Source: Streptosporangium nondiastaticum (GTDB lineage Bacteria; Actinomycetota; Actinomycetes; Streptomycetales; Streptomycetaceae). From it: DNA of 64,000 nucleotides. The stretch spans positions 32,719-96,718 of the forward strand of contig NZ_PXWG01000015.1 in NCBI RefSeq assembly GCF_003011965.1, given 5' to 3'. A model generated the notes under the pieces. That model ran no database searches. It was given only the letters and a program-made list of their open reading frames with translations, and had not been told where the DNA came from. Shown here piece by piece: positions 42,138-52,044 of the stretch (positions are counted from its first letter, which is position 1; the number at the start of each line of letters is the position of its first letter). A program made the position numbers and the translations under genes.

Positions 42138-44546
42138 TCAGCCCCTCAGCGGTCCCTCGCAGGCGTAGTCCGCCGTGCCCGCGGGCCGGTCGCTCCAGAG
42201 GTCGACCTTCCCGAAGTCGCAGTTCATGTCGGCGAAGTTGTTGATGCCCTTCTTCGCGCGGTCGAGGATGAAGTAGTCGACGGTCCCGGACATGTCCTTG
42301 AAGACCAGGTCGGAGTTGCCCGGGTCGCTGAGGTTGGCGGTGATGCGGCCCGTGCAGACGAACCGGGGGCGGTCGGGGGAGCCGCTCGCGCGGCAGTCGG
42401 GCTGGATGCCGGTCGTGGCCTTGAAGGAGGCGCGCACGGTGGCGGGGTGCCCGGCGTCGAGCCGGTCCACGGGGGTGAACGCGGTCTCCGGCACGTACAG
42501 GTCGCCGACGTGGGCGATCTGCTGGTCGAGGAAGGAGTCGTACGCGCGCTGCAGGCCGGCGTCCCGGCCGAGGCGGTTGCGCCAGGCGTCGAAGCCGGCC
42601 ACGTCGTCGGCGCGGAGGTACCCGTACATCTCCCTGAGCAGCGAGGGGTGCTCGGTCCACAGGAACTCGAAGAAGGTCCCGGCGTAGGAGTAGAAGCGGA
42701 AGCCGTCCCGGTCGTACTCGGCGTGCAGGAACTGGTCGACGGTCATGCGCGGCTTGCCGCCGGCGGTGTCGTTGATGATGCCCTGCACCAGCGACTTGCG
42801 GACCTTGATGCCGTCGCCGCGGGTGGCGCCGTCGAAGAACTCCGCCGTGCCCTCGTCCATCGCGGTGGTGCGGTCGCCCTGGTACCAGGGGCCCTCGCCG
42901 AAGAGGCCGGGCACCGCCCAGCGGCCGTTGAGGTAGTGGGTGTACTCGTGGCGGAACAGCTCCTCCAGCGTCAGCGAGGAGTCCTGCGGGACGCGCCGTT
43001 CGTACGTGTAGAAGGTGGCGCCCTTCTCGATGTAGATGCCGCCGTTGCTGGTGCCCATGCCCGTCAGCAGCGGGTGGTAGATCTCGTAGTCGGACCGCGA
43101 GGCGTACAGCACGATGTTCAGCGTCGTGTTGGTGTCGCCCGCGAGCGGCTCCTCGGTGCCGAGGACGCGGTGGAACTGGGCCTTGACCTGCTTGCTCGCG
43201 TAGTAGAGCCGGTCGACCGTGGCCCGGGGCAGGGCGGTGCGGACCTTGATGCCGCCCTTGTCGTACGTGTAGGCGTTCGGGAAGAGGCGGCGCTCGATGT
43301 CCGCCTTGCACACGCCGTACTGACCGCACGCGCCGAACTCGTTGAGCCAGCTGACGGCCTTGCCCCAGGGCGCGCTGCCCTCGCCGAAGGTGCGGACGAC
43401 CGTGGACAGCACGTCGCCGAGGCCGGCCGTGATCTCGCCCTTCAGCGCGTCGACCTGGCCGAGCCGGCCGTACTCGCCGACGCCGTCGCGCGCCACCCAG
43501 GCGTTGGCCGTGTCCTTGAGGTGGGCGTAGCCGGCGAAGTCCTTGAGGGCCGCGCGGTAGCCGGAGTCCGCGGCCACGGCGGCGTGGAAGGCGCTGTCGT
43601 GGTTGCCGGGGTAGACGCCGAGGTAGCCGAGGGAGAGCGCGGCCAGCGCCGCACCGGCCCATGACGTGTCCTTGGCGGTCGCCGGGTGCGCGGCGTCCAT
43701 CGTGGCCAGGACGCGCTTCATCAGCGGCAGTTGGTGCTGGCGCAGCCCCGGGGCACTGGCGGCGTAGAGGGCCTCGCGCAGGGACTCGGCGTTGGTGCGG
43801 GTGACGTCGAAGGTGCGGTCGGCGGTGCCGAAGGCGTACACGGCGCGGCGCATGGCCTCGACGGTCGGCGCGTCGGTGATGTCGATCTCGGTGTGCGAGA
43901 AGTCCTGGTAGGCGACCGCGTGGAGGTAGGTGAACATCTCCAGCAGGTGGCTGCCGTTCTTGCCGTCGTGCGCGGCGGCGAGGCCCTCGATGCGGCGGGA
44001 GACGGCCTGCACGTGCTCGCGCGACATGACCGGGACCAGCCGCGGGTCCCAGGTCCACAGGATGGAGCGCAGGCAGCCGTCGGCGGTGACGGCCTGGTCG
44101 GCGAGGAAGTCGGCGAACTGCTCGGGGGAGAGCCCCGTGACGCCGTCGAGCGTGCACGGGACGGTGCTGCCGCCGAGGGTGGCGTGCGGAGCGGCGGAGC
44201 TCGCCTTGCCTTTGCCCTTGCCCTGGTCCTTGCCGTCCTTGGGCTGGTCCGTGCGCGGCGGGCCGGGCACCCGCCCGTCGGTGAGCCCGCCCGGCGCGGA
44301 GGGGGACTGCGCGGCCGGCTTCGGGGCCTCGGCGAACCGGGTGACCTCGTCGAAGGGGTTCGGCGTGGGGGTGTCCCGGTGCGCGGCGGGTGCGGGTGTG
44401 GTCGCGGGTGCCGCGGACGGGGCCGCCGGTGGGGGAGAGGCCGCGAACCCGGGCTGCGCGGCGGCGGTGGCGCAGAGCGCCGTGGCTATGGACGCGGTGA
44501 GGAGGGCTGCGCGCAGGGATCTGCGCGGGGTTCTGGAGCGAGACAC
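42138..44546 (-). CDS. Secreted M9-family collagenase
   Basis: 802 aa. Signal peptide 1-30, a Pro/Ala- and Lys/Gly-rich linker (about 35-120), the collagenase activator region (about 130-400) and the gluzincin peptidase domain. Zinc motif HEYTH is at 533-537 with the third ligand E565 in MDEGTAEFF; SSLTLEELFR precedes the zinc helix as in M9 enzymes. The C-terminal ~110 residues form a small beta-domain (FVCTGRITANLSDPGNSD) instead of the PKD/CBD domains of clostridial collagenases. It should cleave triple-helical collagen outside the cell. GTG 44546 has AGGAG at 8 nt. Its promoter at 44705-44733 carries the operator shared with the transporter and hydroxyproline genes. Confidence 0.92.
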   Translation of the reverse strand: MSRSRTPRRSLRAALLTASIATALCATAAAQPGFAASPPPAAPSAAPATTPAPAAHRDTPTPNPFDEVTRFAEAPKPAAQSPSAPGGLTDGRVPGPPRTDQPKDGKDQGKGKGKASSAAPHATLGGSTVPCTLDGVTGLSPEQFADFLADQAVTADGCLRSILWTWDPRLVPVMSREHVQAVSRRIEGLAAAHDGKNGSHLLEMFTYLHAVAYQDFSHTEIDITDAPTVEAMRRAVYAFGTADRTFDVTRTNAESLREALYAASAPGLRQHQLPLMKRVLATMDAAHPATAKDTSWAGAALAALSLGYLGVYPGNHDSAFHAAVAADSGYRAALKDFAGYAHLKDTANAWVARDGVGEYGRLGQVDALKGEITAGLGDVLSTVVRTFGEGSAPWGKAVSWLNEFGACGQYGVCKADIERRLFPNAYTYDKGGIKVRTALPRATVDRLYYASKQVKAQFHRVLGTEEPLAGDTNTTLNIVLYASRSDYEIYHPLLTGMGTSNGGIYIEKGATFYTYERRVPQDSSLTLEELFRHEYTHYLNGRWAVPGLFGEGPWYQGDRTTAMDEGTAEFFDGATRGDGIKVRKSLVQGIINDTAGGKPRMTVDQFLHAEYDRDGFRFYSYAGTFFEFLWTEHPSLLREMYGYLRADDVAGFDAWRNRLGRDAGLQRAYDSFLDQQIAHVGDLYVPETAFTPVDRLDAGHPATVRASFKATTGIQPDCRASGSPDRPRFVCTGRITANLSDPGNSDLVFKDMSGTVDYFILDRAKKGINNFADMNCDFGKVDLWSDRPAGTADYACEGPLRG

Positions 44547-44704
44547 CGATGGACTCCTGTTGTGGGAGGTGTGAGATGTGTGGGAGGTACGGGTCGTGCG
44601 GACGCGAGGGACGGCGCACGCACACGGTGCCGGCGCGCGTGGGCTTCAACTCCCGTCCGGCGGAAGGGAGACGGGAAGCCGGTTGTCTGCGCCATGTCAT
44701 GTGT

Positions 44705-44733
44705 AACGTAGTAATGTGAAATGGCACTGACAA
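44705..44733 (-). promoter_or_regulatory. Collagenase promoter with embedded GntR-type operator (site A)
   Basis: On the minus strand, -35 TTGTCA (44733-44728) and -10 TACGTT (44710-44705) are 17 nt apart. The spacer contains GTGCCATTTCAC, the reverse complement of GTGAAATGGCAC (44716-44727). Over 22 bp it is identical at 21 positions to site B in front of the transporter operon. A repressor bound here would block both promoter boxes. Confidence 0.78.
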
Positions 44734-44756
44734 CCCCTCAGACACCAAGGGTTGTC
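44729..44756. terminator. Hairpin after the peptide-transporter operon
   Basis: GACAACCC (44729-44736) pairs perfectly with GGGTTGTC (44749-44756) across a 12-nt loop, starting 7 nt beyond the last ATPase stop. Its left arm overlaps the collagenase -35 box, so it may end the transporter transcript before the collagenase promoter. Confidence 0.5.
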
Positions 44757-44763
44757 CAAAGTG

Positions 44764-45740
44764 TCAGCCGGAGGACTCCGGGAAGTGGCACGCGACCTGC
44801 CGCGCCTCGCCCGGCGCCGCGATCCGCAGCAGCGGCGCCTCGGCCCGGCAGATCTCCCGGGCCTTGGGGCAGCGAGGATGGAACGTGCAGCCGGGCGGGG
44901 GAGCGGCCGGGTTGGGAGGGTCGCCGAGCAGGGTGATCCGCTCTCGCACCCGCTCGGCCGCCGGGTCCGGCAGCGGCACGGCGGAGAGCAGCGCCCGCGT
45001 GTACGGATGGGCCGGCGCCGCGTACACCCGCTCCTTGGCGCCGACTTCGACGATCCGCCCGAGATACATCACCGCCACCCGGTCACACACCCGCTTCACC
45101 ACCGACAGGTCGTGGGCGATGAAGAGGAAGGCCGGACCGAGCTCCCGCTGCAGCCGCTCCATCAGATTGACGATCTGCGCCTGCACGGAGACGTCGAGCG
45201 CCGAGACCGGCTCGTCCGCGACGATCAGACGGGGGCCGGTGGCCAGGGCCCGCGCGATGCCGATGCGCTGCGCCTGCCCGCCGGAGAACTCGTGCGGATA
45301 GCGGTCCAGGTGCTGGGGGAGGAGCCCGACCAGCTCCATCAGCTCCGCCGCCCGCCTCCGGGCGCCGGCCGCCGCACGGCCCTGCGCCAGCAGCGGGTCG
45401 GCGATGATCCGGGCCGCGGTCCAGCGCGGGTTGAGGGAGGAGTGCGGGTCCTGGAAGACCATCTGCAGCTCTTGCCGCAGCGGCTTGAGCGCGCGCTGCC
45501 GCAGGCGGCTGATGTCCCGCCCGTCGTAGACGACCGACCCGGCGGTGGGCTCCAGCAGCCGTACGATCGCGCGGCCGGTCGTGGACTTGCCGCAGCCGGA
45601 CTCGCCCACCAGGCCCAGGGTCTCGCCCGCCGCCAGGTCGAAGGAGACGCCGTCGACGGCCCGGACGGGGGCGGAGTGCCCCCGCCGGCCGGGAAAGGTC
45701 ATCCTCAGGTCCCGCACGGAGAGCAGGGGAGCGGCGGCGG

Positions 45741-45744
<4 letters not shown>
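44764..45744 (-). CDS. Oligopeptide ABC transporter ATP-binding protein (DppF/OppF type)
   Basis: 326 aa. Walker A GESGCGKSTT, signature FSGGQAQRIGIARAL, Walker B LIVADEP, switch FIAHDLSVV. The C-terminal oligopeptide-transporter domain has the cysteine-rich segment GCTFHPRCPKAREICRAE, which in this family can bind an iron-sulfur cluster. ATG 45744 overlaps the previous stop (ATGA). It is the last gene of the five-gene operon and energises uptake of collagen-derived peptides. Confidence 0.92.
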
Positions 45745-46768
<1,024 letters not shown>

Positions 46769-46769
<1 letters not shown>

Positions 46770-47755
46770 CAGTACCTCACTCGCGGGTCGACGACGGCGT
46801 AGAGCAGGTCGACGGCCAGGTTGGCGACGACGATGAAGGCGGCCGCCAGCAGCGTGACGCCGAGGATGACCGGCTGGTCTCCGGTGGACAGGGCGCCGTA
46901 GAAGAGGCGGCCGATGCCCGGCAGGCCGAAGATGGACTCGGTGATGACCGCGCCCGCGAGCAGCCCGCCCAGGTCCATGCCGAAGAGGGTGAGGACCGGG
47001 GTCATGCCCGCCCGCAGCCCGTGCTTGACGACGACGGTGCGGCGCGGCAGGCCCTTGGCGCGGGCGGTGCGGATGTACGGCTCCGCCATTGTCTCGATCA
47101 TCGAACTGCGGCTCTGGCGCGCGTACATGGCGGCGTAGAGCACGGCCAGCGCGAGCCAGGGCAGGAGCAGGTTGGACGCCCAGCGCACGGGATCGCCGGT
47201 GAGGGGCACGTACTGCGGGTAGGCCAGCAGGCCGGCAGTCCGGACGAGCCCGTAGATCAGCATCATCGACGTGAAGTAGACCGGCAGCGAGGCCGCGGCG
47301 ACGGCGCCGGTCATCAGGGCGCGGTCGGTGAGGGTGTCCTTGCGCAGGGCGGCGGTGACCCCCGCGCCCAGGCCGAGGACCAGCCACAGCACGGCCGCGC
47401 CCAGCGCCAGCGAGGCGGAGACCGGCAGCCGGTCCATGAGCAGGTCCCAGACGGCCTCGGAGTTCTCGTAGGAGTAGCCGAGGCAGGGGAAGGCGCAGTG
47501 CAGGGCGTAGCGGCCGCTGCCCATGGTCCGGCCGGTGAAGATGCCGGTGACGAAGTCGGCGAACTGCCGCCACAGCGGCTGGTCCAGGCCCATGTGGGCG
47601 CGGATCGCCGCGAGCCGTTCCACGCTGCACGACTTGCCGCAGGCGGCGGCCGCGGGATCGGAGGGGAGCACGTAGAAGATGGTGAAGGTGACGGCGGCGA
47701 CGGCGACGAGGACGCTGGCGACGGCGAGGAGCCGGCGGCCCAGATAGGGGATCAT
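46769..47755 (-). CDS. Oligopeptide ABC transporter permease (DppB/OppB type)
   Basis: 328 aa. An N-terminal helix (YLGRRLLAVASVLVAVAAVTF), a long periplasmic-side loop, and the core of five helices with the EAA loop EPYIRTARAKGLPRRTVVVK. The loop contains three cysteines (CGKSC, FPC), slightly unusual. The start overlaps the DppC stop (ATGA). It forms the channel with the permease at 47752. Confidence 0.92.
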
Positions 47756-48690
47756 GCGCGGGCGCTCCTCGGGTCGAGGACGTCGCGCAGCGCGTCGCCG
47801 AGCAGGGTGAAGGCGAGCACGGTGAGGAACAGGCAGGTGCTCGGGATGACGAAGTACATGGGGTCGGTGTCGTAGAAGGCGACGCTCTCGGCGATCATCT
47901 GGCCCCAGGAGGGGGTGGGCGGGCGGACGCCGACGCCCAGGTAGCTCAGGGCCGCCTCGGTGGCGATCATGCCGGGGACGAGCAGGGTGGTGTACGCGAT
48001 GACGGGCCCGGTGACGCCGGGCAGGACCGCGCGGGTGAGGACGCGCCAGGGCCCGGCGCCGGCGAGGCGGGCGGCGTCGACGTACTCGCGGTGCTTGAGC
48101 GAGAGCGTCTGGCCGCGGACGACGCGGGCGATGCCGGGCCAGCCGAAGAGGCCGATGACGGCGGTCATCAGCACGATGCGGTTGACGTCTCTGGCCACCG
48201 ACAGCATGGCGATCATGAAGATGAGGGAGGGGAAGGACATGGTGAGGTCCATGAGGCGGGAGAGCACGGCGTCGGTGCGGCCGCCGAAGTAGCCCGCGGC
48301 GATGCCGGCGGCCGTGCCGACGGCGACGACGATCGCGGTGGCGGTCAGGGCGATGAGCAGGGAGACCTGTGCGCCGTGCACGACGCGGGCGAAGAGGTCG
48401 CGGCCGGTGACGGGTTCGACGCCGAGCCAGTGGCGGGGGGAGACGCCGCCGAGCGGGCCGAGGGGCCGGCCGCCGAGGTAGGGGTCGACGGCGGTCTTGT
48501 CGAACGCGTCGGGCGCGTGGCCGCCGAGCGAGCTCAGCAGCGGGGCGCCCGCCGCCATGAGCAGGAACAGCGCGACGACGGCGAGGGAGACCTTGACGGA
48601 GGTGCGGCGGCGCAGCTCGGCGCGGGCGAGCCGCCAGGGGCCGCTGCCGGAGGGGGTCTCTGCGGGGGCGGCTGCGGGGGCGGTGGTCAC
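47752..48690 (-). CDS. Oligopeptide ABC transporter permease (DppC/OppC type)
   Basis: 312 aa. The usual DppC layout: a first helix VSLAVVALFLLMAAGAPLL, the extracellular loop with HWLGVEPVTGRDLFARVVHG, then the permease core with EAA loop REYVDAARLAGAGPWRVLTR. GTG 48690 is 7 nt after the binding-protein stop. Confidence 0.92.
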   Translation of the reverse strand: MTTAPAAAPAETPSGSGPWRLARAELRRRTSVKVSLAVVALFLLMAAGAPLLSSLGGHAPDAFDKTAVDPYLGGRPLGPLGGVSPRHWLGVEPVTGRDLFARVVHGAQVSLLIALTATAIVVAVGTAAGIAAGYFGGRTDAVLSRLMDLTMSFPSLIFMIAMLSVARDVNRIVLMTAVIGLFGWPGIARVVRGQTLSLKHREYVDAARLAGAGPWRVLTRAVLPGVTGPVIAYTTLLVPGMIATEAALSYLGVGVRPPTPSWGQMIAESVAFYDTDPMYFVIPSTCLFLTVLAFTLLGDALRDVLDPRSARA

Positions 48691-48697
48691 GGCGGCC

Positions 48698-50434
48698 TCA
48701 GTCCCGGCTCTTCGCGGGGTCCTTGAGGCCTGCCGTGGCGTAGTCGAGCTGGCCGCCGAAGGACGTGTGCCCGTAGGCCCCGGCGATGTTGCTGCCGAGG
48801 ACCAGCGGCCAGCGCCGGACCAGCACCGGCACGGCGGGCGCCTTGGCGAGGATCTCGCCGTCCAGCTGCTGCCAGGCCCTGGCGGCCTCGCCGGTGTCGG
48901 TCATGGCCGCGATCTCGTCCATCCGCTTCATCGTGGCGTCGTCGCGGAAGAGGGAGTGGTTGCCGGAGTTGCCCTTCTCCTTGATGAAGCGGCCGTCGAA
49001 GACGAAGGGCAGGAAGGTGGAGCCGGAGGGGTAGTCGGGGCACCAGCCGGTGTACACCAGGTCGGTGCGGTTGCCGGTGTCGCCGATGGTGGCGTAGAAC
49101 GCGGACGGGTCGACCGTCTCGATGGTGACCTTGATGCCGGCCTCGGCGAGGGACTGCTGTATCGCCTCGGCCCTCCCCTTGTCGCCGGTCGAGACCGTCA
49201 TTCTGGTCGCCAGCCCGTCCGGTTTACCCGCTTCCCTGAGGAGCTGCTTGGCCTTCTCCGCGTCGCCCGTGACGGGGATCCCGAGGGTGTCGGGCTGCTT
49301 GCCGCCGAAGAGGGAGGCGGGCATGTACGCGGTCGACAGGTCGTTGAAGGCGGGGCCGCCGGAGGCGGTCAGGACGGCGTCGCGGTCGAGGGCGTACTGC
49401 ACGGCCCGGCGGACGCGGACGTCGTCGAAGGGGGCGCGGCCGGTGTGCATCTGCACCATGTCGGTGCAGTTGGTGGACTCGGCGATCAGCCGCTTCCTGA
49501 CCTCCGCGTCGGGCAGCACCTTGGCGCCGCTCTCGGGGCGCAGGGCGCCCCAGGAGACGGCGGAGGCGTCCGCGCCCCGGCTCGCCGTCAGCCGGTCGTC
49601 GATCTGGTTGGCCTTCAGGCCCATCACGACGACGAGCCGGTCCGGGTACGCCTTGCGGACGTCGTCCGTCGCCGGGCTCCAGTGCTCGTTGCGGACGAGG
49701 ACGAGCTTCTTGCCCCGGGCGTAGGACTCGATCTTGTAGGGGCCGGAGGAGAACGGCCGGTTGTCGTACTGGGGGCCCTTGTCCTGCGCCTGGGGGACGG
49801 GTGCGAAGGTGGGCATGACCGTGGCGTACGGGAACTCGGCGAACGGTTTGCGCAAGGCGAAGACGATGGTGCGGTCGTCGGGCGTCCGGACCGAGTCCAG
49901 GTGCTTGCCCTCGGCCGGGCCGCGGTAGCCCTCGGCGCCGGCGAGGTAGCGGGCGGCGTAGTCGGCGCCGCCGGGCAGGTCGGGGGAGAAGGACCGCTCG
50001 ACGTTGTACTTGACGTCCTGCGCGGTGACGGGCGAGCCGTCCTCGTACTTCACCCCCGGCTTGAGGTGGAACGTCCAGGTCCTGGCGTCGGCGGAGGGCG
50101 TGCCGAGGTCGGTGGCGAGGTCGGGGGTGAGCTGACTGCCCTGTTTGCCGGGTGCGGCCTTGTACGTCACCAGGGTGCGGTAGAGCAGCCGGGTGCCGAA
50201 GTCCATGTCGTTCATCACCCAGCTGCGGGCCGGGTCGAGGTGGGTGAAGTCCTGGTTGGACAGCACGGTGAGGGTGCCGCCCTTCTGCGGAGTGCCGCCG
50301 ATCGCCTCGCCCTCGTGGACGGCGGCGGGATTCTTCCCGCCCGCCGGCTGCTGATCGCCGGAACAGCCGGCCGATCCGAGGGCGATGGCGGCCGCCGTGA
50401 CGGCGGCCAGGGTGGTACCCGTGCGCTTGTTCAT
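48698..50434 (-). CDS. Peptide-binding lipoprotein of the ABC transporter (family 5)
   Basis: 578 aa. Lipobox LGSAGC (Cys at about 24) and the SBP_bac_5 fold: GGTLTVLSNQDFTHLDPARS near the N-terminus, PDLATDLGTPSADARTWTFH, and DVRVRRAVQYALDRDAVL. It captures peptides and delivers them to DppBC. First gene of the operon; ATG 50434 has GGAG at 9 nt. Its promoter (site B) carries the same operator as the collagenase and lies back to back with the aminopeptidase gene, so the natural ligands are probably collagen fragments containing proline and hydroxyproline. Confidence 0.92.
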   Translation of the reverse strand: MNKRTGTTLAAVTAAAIALGSAGCSGDQQPAGGKNPAAVHEGEAIGGTPQKGGTLTVLSNQDFTHLDPARSWVMNDMDFGTRLLYRTLVTYKAAPGKQGSQLTPDLATDLGTPSADARTWTFHLKPGVKYEDGSPVTAQDVKYNVERSFSPDLPGGADYAARYLAGAEGYRGPAEGKHLDSVRTPDDRTIVFALRKPFAEFPYATVMPTFAPVPQAQDKGPQYDNRPFSSGPYKIESYARGKKLVLVRNEHWSPATDDVRKAYPDRLVVVMGLKANQIDDRLTASRGADASAVSWGALRPESGAKVLPDAEVRKRLIAESTNCTDMVQMHTGRAPFDDVRVRRAVQYALDRDAVLTASGGPAFNDLSTAYMPASLFGGKQPDTLGIPVTGDAEKAKQLLREAGKPDGLATRMTVSTGDKGRAEAIQQSLAEAGIKVTIETVDPSAFYATIGDTGNRTDLVYTGWCPDYPSGSTFLPFVFDGRFIKEKGNSGNHSLFRDDATMKRMDEIAAMTDTGEAARAWQQLDGEILAKAPAVPVLVRRWPLVLGSNIAGAYGHTSFGGQLDYATAGLKDPAKSRD

Positions 50435-50505
50435 CAGTGGTCACTCCGTGAACGGCCGGGCAGCCGTCGAGGCAGGCGGCCGCCCAGGGCTGAAATGTGA
50501 CCCGT

Positions 50506-50534
50506 AACATAGTAATGTGAAATTGCACTGACAA
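50506..50534 (-). promoter_or_regulatory. Transporter promoter with embedded operator (site B)
   Basis: On the minus strand, -35 TTGTCA (50534-50529), 17-nt spacer and -10 TATGTT (50511-50506). The spacer holds GTGCAATTTCAC, the reverse complement of the core GTGAAATTGCAC (50517-50528). A second small dyad, TGACA-AGA-TGTCA (50529-50541), abuts it on the side of the divergent aminopeptidase gene. Confidence 0.78.
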
Positions 50535-50602
50535 GATGTCAGTCACCTTCCCTTCAACCGGCGATGGATCCGTTACCCGCCCGTGTCCGAGGAGGAATTC
50601 AC

Positions 50603-51973
50603 ATGAAGGAAGCAGAAGCCGGCGCGATCCGCACAGCAAGTCACGACCTGCCCGTCTCGGGGGAGTTCGGGGCCTTCATGGCCGGCAACTGGGCGCCGGC
50701 CCCGCTGCCCGGCGACATCCGGCTGCCCGTCGCGGACCTCGCGGCGGCACGCAGGGCGAAGCTCTCGGCGCGCTTCCCCGGCGAGCGCCTGATCGTGCCC
50801 GCCGGTGAGCTCGCCGTGCGCTCCAACGACTGCGACTACCGCTTCCGGCCGCACAGCGCGTACGCCTGGCTGACCGGGCTCACCGGCGAGGAACAGGCCG
50901 GCCACGTGCTGGTCCTGGAGCCCGACGGCCCGCACGGGCACGAGGCGGTGCTGTACGCGCGGCCGCGCTCGGCCCGCAACGGCACGGAGCTCTACCGCGA
51001 CCGCCGCTACGGCGAGTTCTGGGTCGGCCCCCGCCCCGACCTCGGCGAAGCCGAGCGCATGACCGGCATCCGCTGCGCGCACCTGGACGCCTACGGCCAG
51101 CTGCCCCCGGGCCGCGACGCCTCCCGCGACGCCGGGCTCGCCGCCGCCCTCAGCGAACTGCGGCTGGTCAAGGACGCCTGGGAGGTCGGCCAGCTGCAAC
51201 TGGCCGTGGACCACACCGTCGCCGGCTTCGAGGACGTCGTACGGGCGCTGCCGCGCGCGCTCGCCCATCCTCGCGGCGAGCGGTGGATCGAGGGCGTCTT
51301 CGGCCTGCGCGCCCGGGCGGAGGGCAACGGCACGGGCTACGAGACCATCGCCGCCTCGGGCGCCCACGCCTGCTACCTGCACTGGATACGCAACGAAGGC
51401 CGTCTCGACCGCAGCGAACTCCTGCTTCTGGACGCCGGCGTGGAGACCGACTCCCTCTACACCGCCGACCTCACCCGCACCCTGCCGCTCTCGGGCCGCT
51501 TCTCACCCGTCCAGCGTCAGGTCTACGAGCTCGTGCTCGCCGCCCAGGAGGCGGGCATGGCCGCCCTCAAGCCCGGCGCGAGCTTCCGCGACTTCCACCG
51601 GGCCGGGATGCGTGTCATCGCCGAGGGCCTCGCCGAATGGGGCGTGCTCCAGCACGCCGAAGGCGACTTCCACCGCCGGTACACGCTGTGCAGCAGCGGC
51701 CACATGCTCGGCCTGGACGTCCACGACTGCGCCCAGGCGCGCGCGGACGCCTACCTCGACGGCGTCCTGGAGGAAGGGCAGGTGCTCACCGTCGAGCCCG
51801 GGCTTTACCTTCAGGCCGACGACGAGACGCTGCCGGCCGAACTCCGCGGCATCGGCGTGCGCATCGAGGACGACCTGGTCATCACCGCCGACGGGGCGCG
51901 GCTGATGTCGCACGCGCTGCCGCGCACGCCCGACGCGGTCGAGGCGTGGATGGGCGAACTCCTCGCCGGCTGA
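50603..51973 (+). CDS. M24 aminopeptidase P-family peptidase
   Basis: 456 aa. An N-terminal creatinase-like domain (about 25-185) and the pita-bread domain with all five metal ligands: D277 (LLLDAGVET), D289 (YTADLTRTL), H367 (SSGHMLGLDVH), E398 (TVEPGLYL) and E422 (VRIEDDLVI). Such enzymes release the residue before Pro or Hyp, which fits the last step of collagen-peptide breakdown inside the cell. ATG 50603 follows AGGAGG at 8 nt. It is divergent from the transporter operon and probably shares its operator. Confidence 0.92.
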   Translation: MKEAEAGAIRTASHDLPVSGEFGAFMAGNWAPAPLPGDIRLPVADLAAARRAKLSARFPGERLIVPAGELAVRSNDCDYRFRPHSAYAWLTGLTGEEQAGHVLVLEPDGPHGHEAVLYARPRSARNGTELYRDRRYGEFWVGPRPDLGEAERMTGIRCAHLDAYGQLPPGRDASRDAGLAAALSELRLVKDAWEVGQLQLAVDHTVAGFEDVVRALPRALAHPRGERWIEGVFGLRARAEGNGTGYETIAASGAHACYLHWIRNEGRLDRSELLLLDAGVETDSLYTADLTRTLPLSGRFSPVQRQVYELVLAAQEAGMAALKPGASFRDFHRAGMRVIAEGLAEWGVLQHAEGDFHRRYTLCSSGHMLGLDVHDCAQARADAYLDGVLEEGQVLTVEPGLYLQADDETLPAELRGIGVRIEDDLVITADGARLMSHALPRTPDAVEAWMGELLAG

Positions 51974-52022
51974 AGGGGAATGGGGGGCGGTCAGGTCCGG
52001 ACCAGCTCTTGGCAGGTGCAGT

Positions 52023-52044
52023 GCAATGTGAAATATTACTGACG
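52023..52044 (+). promoter_or_regulatory. Operator in front of the D-hydroxyproline oxidase operon (site C)
   Basis: GTGAAATATTAC (52028-52039) lies within a 22-bp block that matches site B at 17 of 22 positions and ends at the first base of the GTG start. A TTGGCA (52009-52014) is a possible -35 box. If the -10 overlaps the palindrome, the transcript would begin at or next to the GTG, so the message may be leaderless. Confidence 0.65.
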
